Shown in pieces: positions 1 to 11,251 of a stretch of DNA of 64,000 nt. The notes under the pieces are model-generated. The model did no database searches. It worked only from the letters and a program-made list of their open reading frames with translations, and was not told where the DNA came from. Made by a program: the position numbers and the translations under genes. The stretch lies in contig CM060965.1 in NCBI GenBank assembly GCA_030765045.1, positions 145,882,874 through 145,946,873 on the forward strand, given 5' to 3'. The DNA comes from Tenodera sinensis. Lineage: Eukaryota > Arthropoda > Insecta > Mantodea > Mantidae. The first letter of the stretch is position 1. Each line of letters begins with the position of its first letter.

Positions 1-113
1 TATGTAAAATTTGTATGTAGTTTAGGTTAGAGTAGGATAATTGTAAAAGTTATGTAAAAGAATTGGTACAAATAAAAAATAAAAGGTCTCTCATATAAAT
101 CATAACTTGAGTT

Positions 114-1445
114 TTAACTGCTGGATAAACATCTATTACAGATATCAGACTTTCTCAGAAAACATTGTTTATGTTGATCAAACTGCTTTGAAGCAAACAG
201 GTTAGGTGGTATCAGATGATCACTGAATGAAAATCTCAGACATGCTTGGTTCAAGATAAACTCACAAATTTCTTTTGCCCATAATGTTCTTTCTGTATTC
301 AGCTGTAGGGTCATCTATATTATTCTGAATTTTCATTATTTCTGCTTCAATATTTCATTATTTCAATAATGGAGAGCAAGAGGATTAATGACTTCATTGT
401 CAGAAATCCAGCATTAGCTAACAACAACATTATTTCTGCTTCAAATGAAGAAATGGCATGTTTTATTTTTAGGGAATAAGCTGTGTTTTTTCTGCATTTG
501 CCTGTATAGTACCCCTGTAGGTGGCATAACTCTGTGGACTTTTAGACAAATGTTGAAAGATGAGTGTAATTTTCAAACACAAACCCTGGGCTTAATTAAT
601 AAATGGATTTTGGCTATTAGAGTTCTTAATTTTTTCCCAAGCATTTCTCAATAGTGGCTTTATTTTTGTATACTACTTGCGCAGTTCTTGAGTAAAAATT
701 CCATTTTGCATTGGATCCATGAGGTACTCTTTTCTATAGTGTTCCATCAAGAACAGCAAATTTTTTAGGTGGATGAGCAAAACAAGAGGGAATTTCTTCA
801 ATGTTGACAAAAAATATGTGAACCTGAGGTTCTAACTTACAGCTAGTGATCTTTCAGGACATCTGAGAGGTGAAATTCATTAGGCCCCTGAAGATCTCCA
901 GGTTTGTTGAAGAGGCTTTGTTATATCTTCATAACACAAGTAGAAATTCACCACAGAATTTGACAGTTTCCAATAAGACAATTTTTTCTGACATTATGCC
1001 TTGCCACGCTCTTCTTGAACACAGTGTCTAGTTGTTCTCTGATACATGTTTTCCAAAGCTTTAAGAGATCCATCATTGAGTTCTCACGAACGAGTGATTC
1101 CTTGTATTTTTCAATTTATTGAGACAGGTGAGTTAAATCACAACTGACCAGTTAGCATCAACCCCATTCACAAAGAGTAAATATGGAAAATATATGAATT
1201 TGCTTTTTACAGCACAACCACATATCTATTTGTTTTGTTCCAAATTTGTGGCTTGAATCATTTACAAAACAATTTGCTATTACAAAATTGATTCTGGGAA
1301 ATGTTGAAAAATGGGAAAGACCTTCCATAAACTTATGTTTTTGTTCTAAGGGGAGACTTGAAACACACTTTAGACTATCACTTTTAGAAATGTGCGTAAA
1401 ACATATCCACATGACATCAGTTTTCATTAGTGAACAAAAATCCAT
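114..1445 (-). pseudogene. Decayed hAT-type transposase remnant
   Basis: Read on the minus strand from about 1445 down to 114, short frames separated by stops and shifts resemble a hAT-superfamily transposase. At about 760-640 a stretch reads VPHGSNAKWNFYSRTAQVVY, like the 'RWNFxSRTVNxVY' region of domesticated and mobile hAT proteins. The last part (314-114) reads WAKEICEFILNQACLRFSFSDHL, like the C-terminal 'RFxFxDHL' region. No intact DDE core is visible and several stops interrupt it, so it is dead. A short retro-insertion (351-427) lies inside. The family is inferred from weak motif likeness; a different transposase class is possible. Confidence 0.4.
351..427 (+). mobile_element. 5'-truncated LINE-type 3' end with 17-bp target duplication
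   Basis: This 77-bp insert ends in GCTAACAACAA and is flanked by perfect copies of cattatttctgcttcaa (334-350 and 428-444). The same 3' end occurs on the minus strand at 22983, 23533, 24333 and 41757, always finishing in (AAC)n. The duplication plus constant 3' end show target-primed reverse transcription with severe 5' truncation. Confidence 0.8.
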
Positions 1446-1689
1446 ACTGCAAAAAAACCAAACCTAGTTATAAATACCAGAAGAGGTCAGTTTGCTTACA
1501 AACTCATCAGTATTGAACATTCTCCCCAACCCCTTTCAACTGTAATTGTAAACACACAGAGATGAACCTTGCTTTCATTTGCTAGTTTAAGGTACTGAAA
1601 GGCAAGAAACAGAAAAGAGGATGACCTGAAAGAAAGATAATATGATAAAGATGGAAGTATTTGAGTCAATTCCTGTGGCAACTGCTACA

Positions 1690-2900
1690 ATTTTTAAGAC
1701 ACATTTTCCCACAGTGCAACCATACAGCTAGATATTCCACATGGCTTAAGAATCTATAGTTCCTTTGTGCTCTATCCCAGTGGGGTCATGGTTACATAAA
1801 GCTCAGGGCAAACTTGGTCTACCAGTAGCCTGCACACAGAATGATGTAATACATATCAGCAGTAGGAGTGTTATGAGTCATCTTCTGCCTGGTTACCTGC
1901 AGTTGGTTGCATCCACAGGTGAAACCTTACTTACAGTGCATATACCTGTTTCCCTTTAGAATTACCCTGGTCTAGGAGAAAGATAAATAGTACAAATACA
2001 GGTCTGATGTATGAAGAGAACACTTCAGTGTGTCGGCCATAAATAGAAAACTACTTATCAGTTTACAGTTATTCAAGTTGATTAACATAGTGAAATACTG
2101 TTACAACTTCTGCGGGTTTAACATTAAATTTTTGCTATCTGTAATATGAATTTGGTTTGTACCACCATTTGATTTCTAACAATTTATTTCTATGCCTCTA
2201 TACTCATTATTACAAACAACCTCTGGGATCATTAAGTACTTGCTTATAAGTTTCCCTGTCTTTGAACTTCTATTTTAGCAGATGAACCTGTATTATTATT
2301 GCCAACAAATGTATTTGCTCCTGGATTTAGTGGTTTTTGTAACCCTGCATTTTGGAGGATAGAGACTGATTATTTCTTCCTTCATCTTCCTTCTTTTGTT
2401 GGTTAAAACTGCCCAAATGAACATTTTCAAACCTTAAATTATGTGCCTGTTTTGATGTCCTTGATCTTATTGATTTTTCAATTTCTTCATCACTAACGTT
2501 CATAATTATTACTGTGATTTATATTTCCCTGATTGTCTGCCATATGTTCACTTAATGTGTCTAACATATGAGATATACCAATACACACAGACAAACTAAT
2601 CTGCAGTATCACTTTTAGACAACCAATCACAACATCACATTAAACATAACACTCCTAAAATGCACAACACATATAACATATTTAGATACCTTGGAAAAGA
2701 TTTTAATCATAAAACATAAACACCATTTAATGAACCTCAAATGCTCTCAGGTTTCTAGTCAGGTTATAAAATATTCTTTCTCTGACATTTCAAAGTTTTC
2801 CATTATCTCTGTCTTCAGTGCTTTGAGGTAAACATTTATCATAAAAACTGCAGTTCTTATTTAATTCTATTTAATGAATTTTGAATTGCTGCCACCACAT
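1690..2900. other. No gene or recognised repeat
   Basis: AT-rich sequence with frequent stops in all frames. I see no splice-flanked open frame, no tRNA-like boxes and no inverted repeat here. It is treated as intronic or intergenic sequence. Confidence 0.5.
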
Positions 2901-3046
2901 CTACTCCATCACTAGATGTCACACAAATGACCACCATACAACATGACAACACCACCAGGAGCCAGTTGGCAACTTTTGACAATGAGAGCAATTAGCTCTT
3001 GAAACTGGACAAGACAAAACACAACAAAAAATGTGTAATGTAAGTT

Positions 3047-3223
3047 TGTAAAATATGCTTCCAGGCTAAGAGGCTGTGATCCACTGGGCTTCTCCATTCC
3101 ACTCCCAGACATTTCACTTGTAGCTGCAGCAAGCATCATTGTAAAGCTTTCCTTGGTCTCTCCATTGCTACTATATGTATTGCCAGTGGACCACAGCCTC
3201 TTTAGCCCAGAAGCATATTTTAC
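3047..3223. repeat. Inverted repeat made of a Penelope-type terminal module
   Basis: Arms of about 41 bp (3047-3087 and 3182-3223) are inverted copies: gtaaaatatgcttc..gctaagaggctgtg on the left and its near complement on the right. On the minus strand the order ATGATG..GTGAAATGTCTGGGA..AGAAGCCCAGTGGATCAC parallels the end of the Penelope-like element at 20.9 kb. The right flank (3237-3250) also has CTGCCGTGAAAGCC, like the CCGGCCGTGAAAGC boundary seen elsewhere. It is probably a decayed solo terminus. Confidence 0.5.
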
Positions 3224-3543
3224 AAATTATGTCTCCTGCCGTGAAAGCCTTCATTTATTGATCTAATGTAGGTGTTACCACACCAACTCAATTCTTCCAT
3301 AAATACACACATTGTAGCATTTTGAATGCCTTTAACAACTAAAATTAATTACAAATATATTTTCAAAATGCTTCAATACAGCAATGAAAACTAAAATAAT
3401 GGAAAATATTTTAATTATGAGAAATGGAAAAGAAGAAAATAGTGGTGAAATATGTGAAAACCTGTATGTACAGAAAACCGAGAACTGTTGTTCTCACAAC
3501 TTTCAATTGTAATGCAGATGATATTTCAACTTCTTACACTAAC

Positions 3544-4520
3544 AAGGGACACCTTTGACCTCAAACACTCGGAACCTCATGAAAACGGGCTTAGAATAAC
3601 AATTAATCATAAACAAAACAGTGGTCTGTGTCATTTCCATACAAAAAGTTGCATTCTACATTACATTCTTCTTTTAATAGATAGAAACAAAGTGCCAAGA
3701 TATCGATACCATAGGAGGGAAATTATTTGTAATTCAATGACGTCTGTGTGTCATTACATTTTCAATCAACAGTGCCAGAAACCCTCTGCTTAAATTATTT
3801 ATAATACCGCAATATACACATACTACACATCTGATAGTGCTTACATTAGTCCTCAAAGTGCAGATGCGGAATTTTGATGAACTGGTTAAGACAAACTGGA
3901 AGAGAACAACGTGCACACCTCATTAAAGCCGCATTATCACATTCCATATCACTTTCTCATTCATGCAGTCCAATATCAAAACCCACACTAATTATATTTG
4001 CAAATTATGATATGGTGTATGGGAATATGTGATAAATGATGATATGACATTAACATACCTATATCATCATTTGCAAATATAATTAGTGTAGGTTTGATAT
4101 TGGACTGTGTGAATGACAAAGTGATATGGAATGTAATAATAAGGCTTTAATGAGGTGTGAACATTGTTCTCTTCCACTTTGTTTCAACCACTTCATCAAA
4201 TTCTGCATCTGCACTTTGAGGCCTAATGCAAGCACTATCAGATGTGTAGTATGTGTATATTGTGGTATTATAAATAATTTAAACAGAGGGTTTCTGGCAC
4301 TGTTGATTGAAAATATAATGACACATAGACGACATTGAATTACAAATAATTTCCCTCCTATAGTATTGATACCTTGGTACTTTGTATTTGTATTAAAATG
4401 GCACTTGAAGTAGAATGCAACATTTTGCATGGAAATGACACAGACCACTGTTTTGTTTATGATTGTTATTCTAAGCCTGTTTTCATGAGGTTCCGGCGTT
4501 CGAGGTCAAAGGTGTCCCTT
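3544..4520. mobile_element. Fold-back element, about 465-bp inverted arms
   Basis: The left arm (3544-4016) and right arm (4061-4520) are imperfect inverted copies with a 44-bp spacer. Matching landmarks are the outer aagggacacctttgacct, a shared attgttattctaagc stretch and the inner cactaattatatttgcaaat. The arms hold no credible coding sequence; short open frames appear in mirror-image pairs simply because the arms are inverted copies. No flanking target duplication was identified. It could be a non-autonomous fold-back transposon or two insertions facing each other. Confidence 0.8.
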
Positions 4521-4624
4521 CTAAGTATGATTTTTTTTTACATAACAGTACTGCCTCATTGCACCTACATAGGTGCAATCAATTCTGTGTTCTACCACAT
4601 TATACAGTATTACTAACAATTTAC

Positions 4625-4876
4625 CTTTGGCCATATGTACTGCAGCATTGCTGACAACATCTGCTTGCTGTCCACAGGCTTTCCCTCCAGAGGCAGGATA
4701 TCCCTTGACATCCCTGAAGCCCCTGGATGAAAACATTTTCTTACTGACTGAACAGGAGGAATCTTAGTAGGAATTAAGTCATCTGTTGGTTTAGTATCAC
4801 TTAATCCAGCTTGAAGGATTCCTTTCTTTTGTTTCAATTCTTGCTCTTCAAAGCCATGGCTGCTGGAATTTCTGCA
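4625..4876 (-). CDS. ABCB7: Internal exon of a mitochondrial ABC transporter (ABCB7-like)
   Basis: This 84-codon exon is open throughout on the minus strand. It is bounded by a pyrimidine-rich acceptor (..ctccaaatgctttcag) at 4877 and a donor AAAG|GTAAAT at 4624, phase 0 at both ends. The C-terminal half reads VRKCFHPGASGM..., then PVDSKQMLSAMLQYIWPK. This fits the segment just before the first membrane span of ABCB7, where family members read C.H.GA....VD....AMLxYxWPK and continue with D.P..R.RV. ABCB7 is a half-transporter of the mitochondrial inner membrane that exports a glutathione/sulphur compound for cytosolic Fe-S protein assembly. Transmembrane and ATPase exons would lie to the left, outside the window. 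ABCB10 or ABCB6 is less likely because of the AMLxYxWPK block. Confidence 0.7.
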
Positions 4877-5389
4877 CTGAAAGCATTTGGAGAAACAGAA
4901 ATTATATTTGACACTGAAGTAGAGAGAGCTATTATGTTTGAGCAGTTCATAATCCAAGTTAGTCCCACAGTTATTGCTTGAATCAGATTCTTAAAGAACT
5001 GTACAGAAAGAGCTTCAGTCTATGGAAAATAATGCATGATGAATTAATTACGCTAGTCTGGGATGAAATTCCTGCCTCCGAAGTATTAATGTTTTAATGT
5101 TTTTAGGGTATCCTTTACTATGCTAAAATCAAATTCATAGACAGAAAAGTTCCTATCATGTACCATTCTTCTGTTCTTTTAGCTTTCTTATAATACTGTA
5201 TTTTGACAATCATAGTAGGTATACATAACTGTTTAAACTGTAATACTCATATGTAGTTTTAGTATGTATTTATTCAAAATATTTTGAGTGTTTACAATAA
5301 ATACCATGCCCACCAGATATTTCTTATCTGATAGGAGGTACAAGTGCATAAGGAAGTTAGAGTAAGATTAAGCATGGCCTTGCCATTGT

Positions 5390-5632
5390 TGTTGTTGTTG
5401 TAGTGTTTAACGCCCGCTTTTACTACTACGGCACCGCAGGCAGTGACACTGATGATACATGAAGATGGAGCACCGGTGGAATGAGATGGCGGGGGAAACC
5501 GGAGCACCCGGAGAAAACCCGCCCTGACGCCGCTTCGTCCACCACGAATACCACATGCGGGTCCCTGGGATCGAACCCGGGCCGCCTAGGTGGTAGGCGA
5601 GCGCGCTAACCGCTCGGCCACGGCGCCGCCGT
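5390..5632 (-). mobile_element. GC-rich tRNA-derived SINE
   Basis: The minus strand has an A-box-like TGGCCGAGCGGTTAGCGCG (5602-5620) and a B box GGGTTCGATCCC (5567-5578). A tRNA-unrelated body follows and ends in a (CAA)n tail, seen as gttgttgttg at 5390-5403. Flanks ccttgccattgt (5378-5389) and ccttgtcattgt (5633-5644) form a 12-bp target duplication with one mismatch. The high GC content stands out against the AT-rich surroundings and suggests a young insertion. Confidence 0.8.
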
Positions 5633-6359
5633 CCTTGTCATTGTGTTTATTTGTGGAAGATATGAATGTCAACCACTCTTTGACAAGAAACACTTATTTT
5701 TGTAACCAAGTATACACTCCATTTGAATCCTCTTAAATTTCAGTAGTCTGCATTTGACCTAGAAATTAAATCAATATGAGGCTTTATTTTGGACTAGAAA
5801 ATTGTTAAGTTTGTAGTCCAGTAAGAAAGTATTTTAGACCACTTGACAAAAGTGGTCAAGATCAGACCACTTTTGTTATATATGTGGGAAATACATATAA
5901 CCGCCAAACCAGAGGCAGATTTTGTGAAAAAGTCGCTTAATGCCTGTTTTGGAATCAAATTTTAAACCAGAGTAAAACTTTGGCACCACACAAAGTATGC
6001 ACAGGATGCATTCAAGAACTTTGAATCAACAATGTAACACTGTTGCTATAACAGGTATTTGAAAAAAGTGTCTGATATTGCAACAGGAATCGGAATTGGT
6101 CAAAATTACAATAAATGTTCCTATGAACATGTGTCTGGGAACAAATACCTGTTGAAATAAGAGCCATTTACCCGTGTTGAGTGTGAGTTGCGTTTGGTGG
6201 TGCAGTCTGTCTTTCTGTTGAAGGTCCTTGCACGTGTCTGACTTTCAGCCATATAAGGTTGTGCGTGCATTGCAGTGAGGTATGCAAAAGAGGTTAATGG
6301 TTTTGTTCTGTGTAAACAACGTAAACAGTGAAATAGAGTCATACCATTGCTCAAGGGAA

Positions 6360-7050
6360 ATGGCAGACATGGTTTTTTGCTATGGATTAGCCGTAAATGA
6401 CCAGGCCGTATTGTGTATACTGAAAGACATCCACAGTGCAGCATTCCATTGGAAAAACTTTTCGCTAGGCTATTCCAGCAACTTGCAGAAACGGGATCAT
6501 TTGCAGCCAGGACAATGGATCACAGTAGATCTTTTACCATTCATATGCTGGAAATGGGGGAACAGGGGTTACAACAGACAGAACATGATCCTCAAACAAG
6601 TGTGCAAAGAATTGCAGCTGCTGAAGGTATCAACCATACTCTTGTGTGGTTTGTTCTGCACGAGAAGTTACTGTATCCTGCCATGTTCAATGCTCTTAGG
6701 CCATCTGACCACCATGCCAGATCATAATTTGTCAACGGCTTCTACACCAGGGTGCTGTAGATCCACAATTTACAGCCCACCTTCTATTTACACATGAGGT
6801 GGGATTCACTAAAAATGGTGCAGTAAATTACCACAACACACATGTGTGGACAGATGCAAATCTTAGAGCAGTCATGGAGTCGAGGCATCAGGATCACTTT
6901 AATCTCAATGTGTTGAGATTGTGGGTGAGACTCCTAGGACCATACAGTTTACTGCAGATTAACAGGTGCTGTGTATCGCCAATTCCTGCATGATGAGTTA
7001 CCTGCGCTTTTGGAGGATGTTGTGCTTGTAGTGGGATTTTAGGGCACACA
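6360..7050 (+). pseudogene. Transposase relic (HTH plus DDE type, 'SPDLTPCDF' group)
   Basis: Three overlapping frames together follow one transposase. About 6413-6727 reads LFQQLAETGSFAARTMDHSR, then DPQTSVQRIAAAEGINHTLVW, the helix-turn-helix region. About 6799-6920 reads GFTKNGAVNYHNTHVWTDAN and VMESRHQDHFNLNV, the first catalytic block. About 6960-7040 reads RLTGAVYRQFLHDELPALLE. The pattern is that of the widespread arthropod transposases with an N-terminal DUF4817-like HTH and a DDE_3-like core. Frameshifts and a missing C terminus make it dead. A relative lies at 45.8-46.4 kb. Confidence 0.7.
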
Positions 7051-7235
7051 ACTGCTACGATCATTAGTGCCCAAACAAAGCTAAAAAATGGAAAGTGCAG
7101 GTACTACACTGCAGTCTAAACCGGTTCAACAAGTAAAAAGTGACCAAAAGAGTGCCATAAACTGTAAAAGTAGAGCTAAAATATGACATATAAAACCAGT
7201 ATCACAGCAACAACCTAACAACTGAATAATCAAAC

Positions 7236-7330
7236 TGCGTAAGCTTTCACGGCCGGTGTCATAATGTAGAAACTGATTATCCGGGCTTGTGGGCCGTGGT
7301 CTAGTCAGGAAACTCCTTCCAGACGTTTCG
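7236..7330 (-). repeat. Penelope-type terminal module (solo)
   Basis: The plus strand reads aagctttcacggccggtgtc (7242-7261), then ccgggcttgtgggccgtggtcta and ccttccagacgtttcgg. This is the order found at the end of both Penelope-like elements in this window (20.9 and 42.7 kb). No Penelope coding sequence is attached here. The right edge joins directly to a tRNA-like SINE head. Confidence 0.65.
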
Positions 7331-7412
7331 GGCCAGGTTTGAACCTCGCACCTTGGCATCAATAGGCTGGCACCTAACCAACTGACCTGCTCAGACCAAT
7401 GCCTCTTTCCCC
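7331..7412 (-). mobile_element. tRNA-like SINE head fused to the terminal module
   Basis: On the minus strand GGTCTGAGCAGGTCAGTTGG, then GGTTAGGTGCC, give an A-box-like start, and GAGGTTCAAACC a B box. It resembles the heads at 11.75 and 37.55 kb. Its junction with the Penelope module looks like template switching or a nested insertion. Confidence 0.5.
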
Positions 7413-7459
7413 ATGGGTCTTTGTAACAATTTCTGTGTGACCAGAAAATGTTGAACATT

Positions 7460-8850
7460 TGTCATTTGAGTCCTATGTAGAAGTGAGGGAAATTGTGAAA
7501 AGTAACTGTGACTAACAGAATTGTCTGCTGCATATGATGTTTTAACTAGGGTATATTAAATGACCAAGTGAGGGATCTTGTGCTCCCTAAAGAGTTAGCT
7601 GAGTTATCTGTAGTGACTATTATTCTTGTATTATAATGCAAATGGGTTCTCGACTCCAAGGAAAAAGATCTCCAGTGCCCAGAAATATCAGTCTATTGGT
7701 GTCATCAAAGATAGCTATCCTGTATATTATAACAATCTGAAGGAACTTATGTTAAAACTTGGATTTCCAAACTATGATTCGTGAATGGAGACTGTCCACT
7801 GATGCTTCCAAGGAAAGTTTGAAAAATACCCTCCATAGCTGAAGGGTTTTTGATTCAGCACCCACTCCATATACAAAGGATGGAACTTTAATAATGGCAA
7901 CTATTTATTTACAACTGATACAAAAGATATACATGTTACCAAGCTTTACTGTCCTTAAAGTAGTCACCGGTATTGTGTATAACCTATTGCCAGTGACACA
8001 GAAGTCATAAGATTCCCTTAGCAGAGCTGGTTCTGTTGATAGTTTGAATGGAGCACTCTACTGCCTGACCAATCCCTGGAATAATTCTGAAGCGAATGCC
8101 ACGAAGTGGTTACTTCATTTTTGGGATCAAGTCACAAGCACTTCCCCACACCATCAACTGAACATATCAACTGCAGTTTGACTGTATGCAGTTGAGCTAC
8201 GTCGTATTGGTGCAGTTTTTGTAATTATCAAAAACGTTGTGTCTTTGAAATATTGAGATCTTCGTGATCTCAGGGCGTGGTAACGGATGGAATGAAAAAT
8301 CACACGATGTTTCTTCACCACAATGTACTATTTTATTAACACTTTTTCGATATTTTACATTAAATAATTCCTCTTAGCACCATTCTAAATGATTTAAAAC
8401 ATTTCCACTTTTTCATTTAGTGGAACTAATGCTTGATGAAAGTCTGGTGAAAGTTCTATGTTCACACGTTACACCAACACGTCCTTATGCCTTGATTACA
8501 CACACGCTAATGGGAAGATTATGGCATCACCTCACGTGACACCGCCTTTTTCATATACATCCGCGTATGCGTCCATCAAATAGTTCTTTCTTGTTAGGGA
8601 AGCGATCCCTAACCATCCTCCCTTACTTTTATTATGGAACACATATGATTCTAATATTTATACATATACATTAAAATCAAATATGGAAATATTTATGACG
8701 TCTTTAAACTAACTTAGTTGTTCGTAACAATGAGCATTTGCAACACGTTTTCATCATTTAACCAAATCATACCAACATCAAAAAACAAATTACACTTTCA
8801 ACAAATATTCACATAAACGATTTTCTTTTGGGGTCTTCTAATATTCTGTC
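7460..8850. other. No gene seen
   Basis: No coding frame or named repeat can be supported. The stretch 8260-8660 is slightly richer in GC and CpG than its surroundings and could be an unidentified LTR or terminal fragment, but no duplicate copy was found in the window. Confidence 0.4.
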
Positions 8851-8856
8851 TCAGTA

Positions 8857-9105
8857 TCATAACCATTTCTGCATTTCCATCAAATCATGCAGAACCCATC
8901 GCGATTCAATTTTTTCATGGCATTTCTTCAGCATGTGAAACACAGTTGAATGCGCTAATCTGGTATCTTGGGCCAGTTCATAACAATATGTATTGTTATC
9001 CAGTAACACTGCAAGAGCATGCACATCTTCACAGACACTAGGATAACCTGGTCGACCCATGTCTGCCATATTTTGTAGTCCTTCGTTGAAGGGTTTACCT
9101 ACCAT
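8857..9105 (-). pseudogene. Mariner-family transposase N-terminal fragment
   Basis: The minus strand reads GRPGYPSVCEDVHALAVLLD, then ELAQDTRLAHSTVFHMLKK and SRWVLHDLMEMQKWL. This matches the second helix-turn-helix of mariner/SETMAR-like transposases followed by their W(V)PHxL signature, here with L in place of P. Only this N-terminal stretch survives; the DDD catalytic part and inverted ends were not found. It differs from the mariner at 27.6 kb. Confidence 0.65.
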
Positions 9106-9769
9106 GCCACTGTTCTGTAACAGTGACAGATACCCTGCAAGCCTCTTGAAGACCTTGATGGCACTGTCATGCTAAATGACCTCTGGCACATTCAATCTTT
9201 ATCCCATTCTGTTATTCCTGTTTTGAAAATATTGTGACATTACATTAGGCCGCTAGCTCATATGAGAATCTGTTTCTCTTGCCGTTGCACAAGTGCATGA
9301 TGTGGGAAGGGAGAGTCAGAGAGTCCATTTGCTCAGAGGTAAGGTAGATATGTAACTAATGTATGCTGTCAGCAACAATATTGTGCCATTGCTAGCAACT
9401 CTGCAGCAATGTTGCCACTATTAAAGTTCCGTACACTGATCCTGACAGAATCATATGGAAATTTGGAACTACTCTTACTGTGACTGAACTACAGTGAACA
9501 CAACTACAAGACTGTGGTGATTGTGAAGTCATTATGCTCTGGGTCAACAATCTAGTTTTACCACATTTTCATGCCTTTTCTCTCTGTGGGATAGCAAGGC
9601 ATGCGTTGATCACTGGACTAAGAAAGACTAGGCATGTCGAGAAAGTTTGGAAGTCAGTTTAATGAATGCATTTTTAGTCCTAGCTCTGCTGCCACTTTTC
9701 AGATTAAGCTGGCTTAATATAACAGTTCGTAAAGGATTTAAATAAAAAAAAATAATGTTTCAAGTATAT

Positions 9770-10135
9770 ATGTGAGAAATTTCCATTACTATCTGAAGCA
9801 AAATTAAAAGATGTATTTAATGGTCCTGATATACGAAAACTGCCTGATAAAACATTTAAAAGTTCCCTGAATGAAAAGGAGAAAGCACAACAGATATCTT
9901 TATGTGAAGTTGTTTACAAAATTTCTTGGTAACAACAAAGAAACATTGCGGCTAACATACTTGAAGCATACAAAGAACACAGTCATAACATGAAACTCAA
10001 AATTCAGTTCCTATTTTTTTACCAAGATTATTTCCGTGAAAATCTGGGAATTTTTAGAAATGAGCAAGGGGAACGGTTTCTCAGCAATCTGCAGGAGTAT
10101 AAAATAAGGTAGGTACCAAGAATGCTACAGAATCA
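9770..10135 (+). pseudogene. Decayed copy of a repeated arthropod protein family of unknown function
   Basis: The plus strand reads KFPLLSEAKLKDVFNGPDIR, then after a shift YKFLGNNKET, then MKLKIQFLFFYQDYFRENLG followed by NEQGERF. This follows a conserved protein I have seen as uncharacterised in many arthropods, with the pattern FPxLSEAKIK..., FLGN.K, KIHFLxSHLDFFPENLG.xSDEHGERF. Its biological role is not known to me. Stops and frameshifts show this copy is not functional. High copy number in arthropods suggests association with a mobile element, but that is inference. Confidence 0.5.
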
Positions 10136-10194
10136 GTACTCCAGCCAACCAGTGTTGCATGTTGAAGCATGAAATACTTTAAAATAAATATAAA

Positions 10195-10226
10195 AAAAGG
10201 AGGATGAGGAGGAGGAGGAAGAGGAG
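10195..10226 (+). repeat. (GGA)n microsatellite
   Basis: Imperfect run of gga/gag units. It explains the proline- and leucine-rich antisense frames over this spot. Confidence 0.8.
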
Positions 10227-10919
10227 GTCTTTCTTGATTAACGCCCAATAGGTGTAATATTTTGTGTGATGGGAATGTACACATGTGGACAAAAAATGTG
10301 AGTCATGTCTGGAACAGCAGGCAACTTTAACGGTAGAGAAAAACTCCACGAGCACCACATAATTTGCAGTTTTCACAAAGTACGTACATTTGACTATCCA
10401 TCTGTTAGGTATTTGTGTATGTATGCCTGTCCGTATGTATGTAGGCACATATGTAAATATGTATGTTCCATACATGACCCATTTTTTTTTTTTGTCCACG
10501 GGAGTAAGTTATTAAGTAATTTATTATTTAAATATTTTATGTTCCTGATTTTGAAAGGCTAATTTATGCACCCAATAGCGAACTTAGCAAAAGAAAGCAG
10601 AAACACTCTAGTGATGTACATGGACAACCATACACATAATTACAGCAACTTGTGTATTTCTAAATACTGTCTTTGTATTTCAAATAAAAACTTTAAAGAA
10701 AAGAGTCTGTGATGAAATTCACATAACTATATCGTACATCTAAAGTGCCTTTGCAACACATCCTGATATGATAGAAGTAAATGGATTGAAAATTTGGATT
10801 CTGCACATTTAGATTATATAAAATCACATTATTTAGACAGAAACTATAGAGTATAAATTTGTGAGCCAGAGTTGCGTCAATGCTTGAGAAACTGTTAGCT
10901 AGTACAACTAAAATTAGAA

Positions 10920-11238
10920 TGCAGCAGATGACGATCAAATGGAAATCAAGAATGCAGCGACTGAGGACCCAATGAGAATCTAGAATAGAAGAACTGAGAA
11001 ACAAAGTAAAAACATGAAAATCCGAGATGGAAAAAATGAAAATAGAAATGTCCGAGACAAAGACGGAGCTAAGGGCGAAGATTGATAGCAATTGGTTGGA
11101 GGAAGATGCAGAAGAACTCAGTGGGAAGTTGAAGATCTCTGCCATTGCACTGACATCACGGAGGACGTCGGGGAACACCTTAGTGCCCATGAAGGCAACA
11201 TCACAGCAACATCAAGGAACTGGGTGCCAGATTAAAAA
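10920..11238 (+). pseudogene. Gypsy-type gag fragment (N-terminal coiled part)
   Basis: In shifted frames this reads KMKIEMSETKTELRAKIDSN, then DITEDVGEHLSAHEGN. The gag at 63.2-63.7 kb reads MSEMKTELSMKINERL and NTWKDIGERLSTLEGRF in the same order, so both belong to one Gypsy family. The part is charged and predicted coiled-coil. It is cut off by the SINE insertion at 11252 and resumes as gag zinc knuckle and protease from about 11.99 kb. Confidence 0.6.
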
Positions 11239-11251
11239 CAAAATATATTTT

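Noticed and set aside
2912..3139. 75-codon minus-strand frame
   Set aside because: Lies across the Penelope-type inverted repeat; the residues come from the module and no conserved protein motif is present.
10693..11190. 165-codon minus-strand open frame rich in Ser, Leu, Phe and Ile
   Set aside because: It is antisense to the Gypsy gag fragment; the lysine/glutamate-rich sense strand creates the hydrophobic shadow.
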